Origin: Deltaproteobacteria bacterium
GTDB lineage: Bacteria > Desulfobacterota > Desulfobulbia > Desulfobulbales > Desulfocapsaceae
NCBI GenBank assembly: GCA_026388715.1
Contig: JAPLJF010000031.1
Span: 1-40,983 of the forward strand
Length of the DNA: 40,983 nucleotides
Direction of reading: 5' to 3'
Made by a program: the position numbers and the translations under genes
Notes under the pieces: generated by a model
The model's input: the letters and a program-made list of their open reading frames with translations, nothing else
The model's database searches: none
What the model was told of the DNA's origin: nothing
In this document: positions 15,286 to 22,400 of the stretch, in pieces
Layout of the letters: every line of letters starts with the position of its first letter
Numbering within the stretch: the first letter of the stretch is position 1

Positions 15286-16071
15286 ATGAACCTACAATAT
15301 GTGGAAATTATAGATGAAATGCGATCATTGCTGGCATATCATCAGGCCTTGGGGATTGAAAACTATCCCCGGGATGCCGCAATCGTGCACTTTCTGGACA
15401 GAACGGCCGAGGCTGCCGTTGGGGGACAAACCTTACCGCAACAGAAAAAAGTTATACCTGCTGTTACACCTGTCGTTGCAGTAGCTGTCACGGAAACGCT
15501 TCAGGGTATTGCCGTAGAGATTGATGGTTGTTGTAACTGTGATCTTCATGTCAGGCGAGTGGCTCCGGTCCCTGGCAGAGGGACGCCACGGGCCAGACTT
15601 CTTATTGTTGGCGGTTGGCTGACCGAGACTGAACCGGTGGATCTTCCTCTGGAGATGATATTTGGCTTGGAGGAAGATAAGATGTTGTCACGGATGCTTG
15701 CGGCGATCCATCTTGCGCCTGGTGATGTCTTTATCACCAATATTCTCAAGTGTGGCTTGTCCGAATCCTGTCAGCCGGTAGCTGCCAATATTAATTGCTG
15801 TCTTGCGTACCTGAGGCGTCAGATAGCCGTGATTGCTCCGAAGGCGATTTGCACCATGGGCATTGTTGCCACCAGAGCCCTTCTTGATCTGCCGCAGTCC
15901 TTGTCTCAATTGCGAGGACGTTTTCATCTGTACACGGCGCTTGATGGGAAACAGATCCCGCTTATACCTACCTATCATCCTTCGTATCTGCTTCAGGCTG
16001 CAGAGATGAAGTCTGAGGCTTGGAAAGATCTGCAACTCATCGAGAAAAAATTGGCAGGGTTGTTATTGTAA
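15286..16071 (+). CDS. Uracil-DNA glycosylase family 4-like protein, altered motif A
   Basis: This 261-residue protein has the fold signature of family 4/5 [4Fe-4S] uracil-DNA glycosylases. Cluster cysteines are C82-x2-C85 (GCCNCDLH) and C156 plus C171/C172 (NILKCGLSE, NINCCLAYL). An ICTMG strand-turn follows, and the C-terminal motif is YHPSYLLQ (230-237). The catalytic motif A, GEAPGxxE in active enzymes, reads GGWLTETEP (109-117), so the water-activating and uracil-binding residues are not conserved. About 80 extra N-terminal residues carry no recognised domain. It may be a subfamily with another base specificity or a non-catalytic relative. It stands alone, 160 bases after the divergent fmdB-type gene. 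Confidence 0.75.
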   Translation: MNLQYVEIIDEMRSLLAYHQALGIENYPRDAAIVHFLDRTAEAAVGGQTLPQQKKVIPAVTPVVAVAVTETLQGIAVEIDGCCNCDLHVRRVAPVPGRGTPRARLLIVGGWLTETEPVDLPLEMIFGLEEDKMLSRMLAAIHLAPGDVFITNILKCGLSESCQPVAANINCCLAYLRRQIAVIAPKAICTMGIVATRALLDLPQSLSQLRGRFHLYTALDGKQIPLIPTYHPSYLLQAAEMKSEAWKDLQLIEKKLAGLLL

Positions 16072-16386
16072 CAAAATAATGTCACCATATGGATGGTAGT
16101 CGCTCTTCATCTATAACACCCCAAGGACACTTCCTTCCCCCCAAGAGTACTTCCTTTGGGCGTGCACTCCGCAAGCGACACTCTGCCATTCATGACCGTT
16201 ATAACGAAGTGGTCAGGAATGGAATGGTTATTCCTTTACGAATTCTAAAGATTTTTTTCTCCAACGAAGAGAGTTTCATTGAGAAGTGGATGTTAGCCAC
16301 CTGATCTGATTGGTTTTTTGCCCTTTTGCCAGGGCTTGCCTGCACTTTTGCAGGATAATACAAATTTTTTAAAAGGAGGAGTGGCT
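16072..16386. other. Intergenic region with a decayed copy of the repeat family
   Basis: No gene is supported here; the open frame at 16089-16304 has no ribosome binding site. Bases 16191-16248 (GACCGTTATAACGAAGTGG, then GGAATGGTTATTCC and ACGAATTCTAA) align loosely with copy D of the palindromic repeat. A small hairpin CCTGCA/TGCAGG (16339-16354) precedes the AGGAGG of the next gene. Confidence 0.4.
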
Positions 16387-16551
16387 ATGACCCAAGTGAA
16401 AAAGAAAATTTGTCCCGTATGTCAGGGAAAGAAAGTAGTTGCAGGCACCTGTGAGTGCAATGCTGAGTGGCGTGGCACCCAGAAGGGTGAAGACTGGGAA
16501 GAGTGCCAGTGCTCCCCTGAACAGCAATGTGCGATGTGTAAAGAGGTTTAG
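16387..16551 (+). CDS. Small cysteine-rich metal-binding protein
   Basis: A 54-residue protein starting at ATG 16387 behind a strong AAAAGGAGG. The frame extends 5' to 16318, but no other start has a ribosome binding site. It has eight cysteines in paired knuckles: CPVCQGKKVVAGTCECN (a DnaJ-like C-x2-C-x-G half followed by C-x-C), then WEECQCSPEQQCAMCKEV. This spacing should hold two zinc ions or similar. I do not recognise a named family. A hairpin precedes the ribosome binding site. It stands between a glycosylase-like gene and wrbA, with no clear operon partner. Confidence 0.65.
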   Translation: MTQVKKKICPVCQGKKVVAGTCECNAEWRGTQKGEDWEECQCSPEQQCAMCKEV

Positions 16552-16724
16552 GATATATTGACTCAGCAGATGAGAAGTGTCATTGAATTGGTTTCCTGAT
16601 GGGAAAGGATGTATTTTACGGGAGTATTGACACCTCCCAGGTAGGTTGTTGAGCCTAATGTCATATTAGTCATATTGGTAGAGGCCAGGTAGTTGAGATT
16701 TAATTCAGAGTATAAGGGCGGCCG

Positions 16725-17339
16725 ATGATGAAGATCCTGATTGTTTATTATTCCATGTATGGACACATTTACAAAATGGCAGAGGCGGCGGCAGAAGGAG
16801 CGCGGGCAGTGGAAGGCGCTGAGGTCGTGATTCGGCGGGTACCGGAGACTTTGCCTGCGGATGTGCTGGAGAAGATGGGCGCTGTTGCAACCCTAGGTCT
16901 ACAGACGCAGATCCCGGTCTGCACGGTGGAAGAACTGGGAGAGGCGGATGCCGTTATCTTCGGCACTCCCACCCGGTTTGGCAACATGTGCGGGCAGATG
17001 CGCCAGTTTCTTGACAGTACAGGGCAGTTGTGGATAAAAGGGGCGTTAGTGGGAAAGGCCGGCAGTGTCATCACCAGTTCCAATACCCAGCATGGTGGCC
17101 AGGAAGCCACGATCCTGAGCTTTCATATAACCCTGCTCCATCAGGGGATGGTTATTGTCGGGTTGCCGTATTCGTTTCAAGGTCAGATGAACACAAGTGA
17201 GATCACTGGTTGTTCCCCGTATGGCGCCTCGACTATTGCCGGCGCTGATGGCAGCCGCTCACCCACTGAGAATGAGCTGGCAGGAGCCCGTTTTCAGGGC
17301 GAGCATGTTGCCAGAATCGCCAGCAAGCTGACTGCTTAG
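16725..17339 (+). CDS. wrbA: NAD(P)H:quinone oxidoreductase WrbA-like flavoprotein
   Basis: WrbA proteins are FMN-binding flavodoxin-fold enzymes that reduce quinones by two electrons, protecting against redox stress. The 204-residue product has the FMN-phosphate loop [19 protein letters not shown], the family block [18 protein letters not shown] and [14 protein letters not shown]. The C-terminal block is [21 protein letters not shown], diagnostic of WrbA rather than ordinary flavodoxins. The start at 16725 or 16728 has only a weak GGGCGG upstream. The stop TAG is inside the TTAG end of repeat copy B, and the gene is convergent with the nucleotidyltransferase gene. Confidence 0.9.
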   Translation: MMKILIVYYSMYGHIYKMAEAAAEGARAVEGAEVVIRRVPETLPADVLEKMGAVATLGLQTQIPVCTVEELGEADAVIFGTPTRFGNMCGQMRQFLDSTGQLWIKGALVGKAGSVITSSNTQHGGQEATILSFHITLLHQGMVIVGLPYSFQGQMNTSEITGCSPYGASTIAGADGSRSPTENELAGARFQGEHVARIASKLTA

Positions 17340-17510
17340 GAGCCGTTATGAAATAAGCAGTGTTTTTTTGCTTATTTTATTACGGCTCCTTATGCCGCTT
17401 TAAAGAAACAGCCAATCTTTTCCGGCTGTTTCTTTAAAGCGGCGTCTGGCAGATAACATACAAGAGGCCATTACGGAAAAAGCCAATGCTTCGCTATTCC
17501 TGCCATTGAG
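17336..17510. repeat. Composite palindromic repeat, copy B
   Basis: The first palindrome has arms TAGGAGCCGTTATGAAATAA and TTATTTTATTACGGCTCCTTA (17337-17392). The second is a perfect 20-bp inverted repeat, GCCGCTTTAAAGAAACAGCC (17394-17413) and its complement (17424-17443), around a 10-base loop. The third part (17460-17510) is a decayed solo module. It is the inverted equivalent of copy A and lies between two convergent genes. The wrbA stop codon (17337-17339) is its first bases. Confidence 0.82.
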
Positions 17511-17527
17511 ACGGCAAGGTTGTTGTG

Positions 17528-20227
17528 TCACGATGCTGCCGGAGTTTCCTGTTGTGGAAAATGGTGTTGGATGAAGGCCTCTTCTTCTTGCTTGGTCTGT
17601 ACCACCCCGTCAAGACGGGCGGTCAGCAGTTCGTTCAGAATAGCCTTGAATTGTGGTCCCGAAGGATAACCCATGGCCTTGAGGTCGGCGCCCGTTATCT
17701 GGGTTTTTATTTTGCGGAGGTCAGTCACATACAGGGAAACACCTTGTTTTATTTCATTTTTTCTGGCGATGGCCATGAGGTAAAGGAGCCCAATGTTTGC
17801 GAGTTCTTTAAGGAGCCAGTAGAGCTCAGAACGGCGTAGGCTCGATCGTCGGTAGAGAATATGGGCGATCTTGTCGGCGTTGAGCTTCTGCTGGATAAGG
17901 AAATCGCTCATCTTGGGTGGGAGTCCAAAACGTTGACAAAAGGCCGAGACCTCGGCGGTCTTGGAGCGCCCCATGATGGCCAGCAGATAGACCTGCCAGG
18001 CTGGACATGGCGTGTCAAGATAGAGCAGGTGAAACCAGGAGAGGGCCTGCTCAGCCTGGGTCAGGATATGGTTGAAGCGGCGATCAATCTTCAGGTGGGG
18101 TTTCAGGTCCGGCCATAAAAACTGGAAGAGCTTGAATTCTGCCAGGCGGTTGATGGCGGGCAGCGGGTTTTCCTCGGAAAAAATAAGCTTCAGTTCAGTA
18201 AAAAAACGCGGGTCATGGGCCTTGCCAAAGAGGTTCATCTTGACGGCGCTCTGGATCAGGCGGCTGGTGTGGGTGTCGATTCTAAAATCCATCCGTTTTT
18301 CAAAACGAATGGCCCGGAAGATACGGGTTGGATCTTCGACAAAACTGAGGTTGTGCAGGACCTTTATGGTTTTCTCTTTCAGGTCACCCTGACAGTTGAA
18401 AAAATCGATCAGGGTCCCAAAACGGGCCGGGTTGAGCTGGATGGCCATGGCGTTGATGGTGAAATCGCGGCGATAGAGGTCAAGCTTGATGGAAGAGAGT
18501 TCAATCGTGGGCAAGGCCGCCGGATAGTCGTAGTATTCAAGTCTGGCCGTGGCCACGTCGATCCTGAGGCCATTTAAACTCCAATCAGGCAACCGGATCA
18601 TGGCGGTGATAAATCGTTCGTGGACCTTGACCTGGCCGTTAAGTCTTTGAGCCAGCTCTCTCGCAAAGATAATACCATCCCCTTCCACAACAATATCGAG
18701 ATCAAGATTCTTGTTCTGCAGGAGCAGGTCACGGACAAAGCCGCCGACGGCAAAGGCCTTGAAACCAAGTGAATCCGCCACCTCGCCAATGGTCTGCAGG
18801 AGGGTAACCAATTCTTTGTCCAGGAATTCCGCGATCAGTTGGTTCAGGTTTCTGGTTCGTTCCTGAGACTGCTGTTCGGTCTCGTGCAGGAGGTTTTTGG
18901 GAAGATGGGCCGGGTCGTTGACCAGCATGTTCAGCAGATCGGTTTGGGTGATAACCCCGGCCAGTTGATGGTTATGAACAATGGGGATCAGGCGCTGCCG
19001 ATGTTCGATGATCAGCTCTTCGATATCAGAGAGCGTTGCGCTCAAGGGAAGACTTGCAATGTCGCCGGTCATGTATTCGCTCACTGGCAGGTGGCCGAGT
19101 GCATGGTGAATGGCCTTTTCTATAACCCGACGCGTGATGATGCCGACAACCTCTGTGGCCGGCTTATGGGGCTGAGTGTGGTCGGTGGCTACCACTGGCA
19201 GCGTTGTTATGTTGTATCTGGTGAGCAGGTAATGGGCCTGGTTGATGCTGGCTTCGGCTGGCACACTGATGACGGGTTGGGACAGCATCTCTTGGGCAAT
19301 AGCCTGGGGCCGGATGTGCCGGTGCAGGATGCGGATCAGTTTGTCCTGGGCCTCAATAAGGGTCATGTCATGGATGGTGGCCGAGGCCGCGTTGGCATGG
19401 CCGCCGCCGCCAAAATCCCGCGCCACTGTTCCCGTATTGACTTCCGGGATGCGGCTTCTGCCGATCAGATAGATGCGACCGGCCATGGAGACGAGGGCAA
19501 AGAGGGTGTCGAGGTTCTCCATGATCATGAAGCGCCGGACGATCAGGGCAAAGTCGTCAACATACTCAGGGAGGGTCAAGGTGACCACCACTACTTCGAT
19601 CCCCTGGATGGTGTAACTGCTTGCGGTCTCCATCAGGTCGTGCAGCAGTTCAACCTGGCGGGCGGTGAGGTCATAGGTGATGAACTGGGATATCGTCTCC
19701 AGCTGGGCCCCTTGTTCCAGGAGCCAGGCCGCTGCCTGCAGGTCGGCTGGTCTGGTGGTCAGGTGCGTCAGTGAGCCGGTATCTTCGTAGATGCCAAGGC
19801 CGAATATGGTGGCCTCTAAGGCCGAGATCGGGATCTGCCGTTCCTGAAAGATCTGGGTGAAGAGCGTAGTGGTGGAACCCACATCCTTGACCAGCTCCAG
19901 ATCACCCTTCATGTCTTCCGGATTGTCGGGGTGATGGTCGAAGAGGTGGATCGAAAGACCTGGATTATCGAGGCAGGCGGCAAAGGCGCCGATGCGTTTG
20001 GCATTTCGGGTGTCGACGACGATGAGCCTGGTTATCGCCTTGAGATCAATATGCTTTAATTTTGCAAAGTCATAGCGATTGGGCAGGGTCTCATTGATGA
20101 AGTCCCGCAGGTTTTTCTCCTGTGATCCGGAAAAGACCATGATCGCATCAGGGTAAATCTTCTGGGCGGCAATCATGGCGGCCAGACCGTCAAAGTCGGC
20201 ATTGATGTGGGTGGTGATTACTTGCAT
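17528..20227 (-). CDS. tRNA nucleotidyltransferase fused to DHH and CBS domains
   Basis: An 899-residue fusion. Residues 1-310 are a DHH/DHHA1 phosphoesterase (THINADFDGLAAM, VVDTRN, FDHHPDN, GGGGHANAASAT). About 310-435 are two CBS domains. From about 490 is the class II poly(A)-polymerase/CCA head domain: AFAVGGFVRDLLL, catalytic LDLDIVVEGDG, RRDFTINAMAIQL and DPTRIFRAIRFEKR. A helical tail follows. The enzyme adds part or all of the tRNA 3' CCA. Large DHH-CBS fusions are known in Aquifex and Desulfobacterota, where CC- and A-adding activities can be split between two proteins; which one this is cannot be read. It follows the DUF4149 gene by 33 bases in the rpsU-xer-DUF4149 run. Confidence 0.88.
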   Translation of the reverse strand: MQVITTHINADFDGLAAMIAAQKIYPDAIMVFSGSQEKNLRDFINETLPNRYDFAKLKHIDLKAITRLIVVDTRNAKRIGAFAACLDNPGLSIHLFDHHPDNPEDMKGDLELVKDVGSTTTLFTQIFQERQIPISALEATIFGLGIYEDTGSLTHLTTRPADLQAAAWLLEQGAQLETISQFITYDLTARQVELLHDLMETASSYTIQGIEVVVVTLTLPEYVDDFALIVRRFMIMENLDTLFALVSMAGRIYLIGRSRIPEVNTGTVARDFGGGGHANAASATIHDMTLIEAQDKLIRILHRHIRPQAIAQEMLSQPVISVPAEASINQAHYLLTRYNITTLPVVATDHTQPHKPATEVVGIITRRVIEKAIHHALGHLPVSEYMTGDIASLPLSATLSDIEELIIEHRQRLIPIVHNHQLAGVITQTDLLNMLVNDPAHLPKNLLHETEQQSQERTRNLNQLIAEFLDKELVTLLQTIGEVADSLGFKAFAVGGFVRDLLLQNKNLDLDIVVEGDGIIFARELAQRLNGQVKVHERFITAMIRLPDWSLNGLRIDVATARLEYYDYPAALPTIELSSIKLDLYRRDFTINAMAIQLNPARFGTLIDFFNCQGDLKEKTIKVLHNLSFVEDPTRIFRAIRFEKRMDFRIDTHTSRLIQSAVKMNLFGKAHDPRFFTELKLIFSEENPLPAINRLAEFKLFQFLWPDLKPHLKIDRRFNHILTQAEQALSWFHLLYLDTPCPAWQVYLLAIMGRSKTAEVSAFCQRFGLPPKMSDFLIQQKLNADKIAHILYRRSSLRRSELYWLLKELANIGLLYLMAIARKNEIKQGVSLYVTDLRKIKTQITGADLKAMGYPSGPQFKAILNELLTARLDGVVQTKQEEEAFIQHHFPQQETPAAS

Positions 20228-20257
20228 GGCCCCAGGTTCATGGTCAACGGAAAACAG

Positions 20258-20281
20258 AAGTTATTTTGTAACGGCTTCTAA
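20258..20281. repeat. Half copy (E) of the palindromic repeat
   Basis: On the minus strand TTAGAAGCCGTTACAAAATAA starts at 20281, one arm of the solo module with no partner arm. It is read through as the last codons (LEAVTK, then TAA) of the DUF4149 gene, so the repeat supplies both the C-terminus and the stop codon. Confidence 0.65.
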
Positions 20282-20752
20282 CGAAACATCTTCTTTCTTT
20301 CGTGCGGGAAGAGAAGAGATGATTACCAGGCCAACTCCGGCACCAATGACCGCAAGATTGGCGACGGCTGAGATCCCATGCAGTTTCCGGAACTGAGCAC
20401 GCAGGGGATGATCAGGCGGAGTCGTTGTAAAAGATGGGATCTCCTTTTTCAGCTCGGCGGCTTTCGGTTCGATGATAAAAGCCTGGGCGGCGGTGATGGT
20501 GAGCATGACAGTGAGAATAATAGCAGAAATAATGGCGTGGCGGCCTCTGGTCAGCAGCAGGCAGATGAGCGCTACCGCACCACACGCCAGTCCCCAACGG
20601 AAATACCCAGGGAAGAGGACGCCCACAATTCCACCGGCTATATCGCGGGAATAGGCCTTGAAGATGATTGGGGTCAGGACAAAGGTAAACAGGGCAGTCC
20701 CGCCCAGCCAGCAGGCAATGGCAAGATGATAGATGATCGTTGCAAGTTGCAT
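20261..20752 (-). CDS. DUF4149/TMEM205-like membrane protein
   Basis: A 163-residue integral membrane protein with four hydrophobic segments (about 5-30, 45-65, 70-92 and 128-148). The family signature CWLGGTALFTFVLTPIIF is near the N-terminus, and the loop between spans 3 and 4 carries HPLRAQFRKLHGISAVANL. Members of this family have no established function. The last six residues and the stop lie in a half copy of the dispersed repeat, so the C-terminus has probably been rewritten. It lies between xer and the nucleotidyltransferase gene on the same strand, likely one transcript. Confidence 0.75.
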   Translation of the reverse strand: MQLATIIYHLAIACWLGGTALFTFVLTPIIFKAYSRDIAGGIVGVLFPGYFRWGLACGAVALICLLLTRGRHAIISAIILTVMLTITAAQAFIIEPKAAELKKEIPSFTTTPPDHPLRAQFRKLHGISAVANLAVIGAGVGLVIISSLPARKKEDVSLEAVTK

Positions 20753-20861
20753 GTGTAGTTTCTTCCCCTCCGCTGCGTTATTTAATCAAAAGTGCTCCTC
20801 TTGTTCCCGTATCCTTATCTTACTCTTACTATACGAGTATTCAGGCTCATCCAGCAAGCTT

Positions 20862-21782
20862 TCATCCGCGCGGGTGAAATTTTTTATGGAGTTCCTTTAG
20901 TCTGTCCTGGTCGATATGGGTGTAGATCTGGGTGGTGGCGATGTCTGAATGGCCAAGCATGAGCTGAACGGATCGCAGGTCCGCGCCATGGGTCAGGAGG
21001 TGGGTGGCAAAGGAGTGACGCAGCATGTGCGGGGAGATGGATTTGCTGATCCCGGCTGCCCGCGCCGCCTCCTTGATGATCTGCCAGAAGCGCAGCCTGC
21101 TCATGGCGCTGCCGCGGTTGCTGACAAAAAGGGAATTGCTGCGGCGACCCTTGAGGATCAACGGTCGTGCCGTCTTGAGGTACTGCTCTATGACTTCCCG
21201 GGCCGGGGTACCAAAGGGGATGAGTCGTTCCTTGTTGCCCTTGCCGATCACCCTGACAAAGCAGGATGAGAGATTGCAGGCCGCAAGAGGGATAGAGACC
21301 AGCTCGGAGACCCTCATCCCGGTGGAGTAGAGGAGATGCAGCATGGTGTAGTTTCTCTGGATCTGCGGGGTGATCGTGGCTGGCGGGGTCAGGAGTCTGA
21401 TCACTTCGCTTAAGGCGAGGGCCTTGGGGAGTTGGCTGCCAATCCGCGGAAGATCAATTGCAGCAAAGGGGTTGTGCTTGATTATGCTGTTGGCCTGTAA
21501 AAAGCTAAAGAAGCTCTTGAGGGCCGAGACCCTCCTGGCATTACTGCGATTGGAAAGGTGGCGCGCGCTGCACTGTTCCAGGAAGGTATGAAGGGTAGTG
21601 CTGTGAATTTCGTCCAGCGTTGCTATTCTCTGCTGTCCGATAAAGATAAAAAAAAGACCGATATCGGCCTTATAGGCCTGGACGGTGTTGTCGGCAAGCC
21701 GCTTTTCAGTGATCAGATAGCGGAGAAAGAGTGATCTTGCGGATACAAACTGCGGGGAAATGGGCTGACGGGAGATGGTCAG
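20862..21782 (-). CDS. Tyrosine recombinase of the XerC/XerD family, no standard start codon
   Basis: Xer recombinases resolve chromosome dimers at dif. The catalytic domain is complete: R in HLLYSTGMRVSELV, K in GKGNKERLIPFG, HMLRHSFATHLL, the second H/W-type position in MLGHSDIATTQIYTHID with Tyr, and HKKF near the end. The SAM-like N-terminal domain is also in frame (FLRYLITEKRLADNTVQAY, NRSNARRVSALKSFFSFLQ), so the frame is open from 21800 to 20862. It contains no ATG, GTG or TTG before GTG 21404, which would remove that domain. CTG at 21782 is the best position for a start, without a clear ribosome binding site. Either a non-standard start is used or the start was lost. The gene lies directly downstream of rpsU. 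Confidence 0.82.
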   Translation of the reverse strand: MTISRQPISPQFVSARSLFLRYLITEKRLADNTVQAYKADIGLFFIFIGQQRIATLDEIHSTTLHTFLEQCSARHLSNRSNARRVSALKSFFSFLQANSIIKHNPFAAIDLPRIGSQLPKALALSEVIRLLTPPATITPQIQRNYTMLHLLYSTGMRVSELVSIPLAACNLSSCFVRVIGKGNKERLIPFGTPAREVIEQYLKTARPLILKGRRSNSLFVSNRGSAMSRLRFWQIIKEAARAAGISKSISPHMLRHSFATHLLTHGADLRSVQLMLGHSDIATTQIYTHIDQDRLKELHKKFHPRG

Positions 21783-21820
21783 AGGATGTGCTGGAGGCTC
21801 TTACGCAAAGAGAGGATTTG

Positions 21821-21851
21821 AACGCCTGGGGGCGGAGCTGCTCCAGGCGTT
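21821..21851 (-). terminator. Hairpin between rpsU and xer
   Basis: AACGCCTGG (21821-21829) and CCAGGCGTT (21843-21851) form a perfect 9-bp stem around 13 bases. No T-run follows on either strand, so it may attenuate or stabilise the rpsU message instead of ending transcription. Confidence 0.45.
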
Positions 21852-21870
21852 ACTGATCTCTGTGGTGAGC

Positions 21871-22062
21871 CTACGCCCTGCGAGTACGGTTGAATTTCCG
21901 AAGCTTTCTGCGGGCCTCGGCTTGTTTCCGTCGTTTCATGATGCTGGGTTTTTCATAGCATTCACGACGTTTCAACTCTCTTTTAATGCCATCGATCTGC
22001 AGCTTTTTCTTCAGTTGTCTGATGGCGTATTCAATATCTCCACGAACTTCAACTTCTATCAT
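21871..22062 (-). CDS. rpsU: Small ribosomal subunit protein bS21
   Basis: bS21 is a small basic protein of the 30S head/platform that helps initiation. The 63-residue product has the family core EVRGDIEYAIRQLKKKLQ, RECYEKPS, and a basic tail RRKQAEARRKLRKFNRTRR. The ATG follows GGAG at good spacing. A strong promoter lies about 100 bases upstream. Downstream on the same strand are a hairpin and the Xer gene. Confidence 0.93.
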   Translation of the reverse strand: MIEVEVRGDIEYAIRQLKKKLQIDGIKRELKRRECYEKPSIMKRRKQAEARRKLRKFNRTRRA

Positions 22063-22163
22063 TTAGGACTCCAGTGTATTGGATATTTAGGCTCGAGGAA
22101 GAGGCCGACTGGTGGCAATTTTCTCGATATTTTAAAATAGCTCATTTCTGAAAAGAATCTGCA

Positions 22164-22192
22164 TCTATAAAAAGAACTTCGCCTTCTGTCAA
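22164..22192 (-). promoter_or_regulatory. rpsU promoter
   Basis: On the minus strand TTGACA (22192-22187) and TATAGA (22169-22164) are separated by exactly 17 bases, a near-consensus sigma-70 promoter with a leader of about 95 bases. No gene is seen in the rest of 22063-22400. Confidence 0.7.
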
Positions 22193-22400
22193 TGGATTTT
22201 TCCAAAACAACAAGAGAATGAGACGGATATCTCTGCCGGGAAGGCATGATTCAGTAGAAATATTCATTTTGTTATTTGAGATTTTTGTAATTCCCCCGCA
22301 GTGGCGTGGAGTTACAGAGAAAAGTTTTTTGACTTTTTCAGCGACTCTCCGTCACGGCGCGCGATCAATCGTTTATGTCCACACGTGAAGAGGCAAAGAG

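Noticed and set aside
16089..16304. 71-residue plus-strand frame
   Set aside because: No ribosome binding site, and it overlaps a decayed repeat copy.
18839..19774. 311-residue plus-strand frame
   Set aside because: Antisense to the nucleotidyltransferase fusion, whose motifs are complete.
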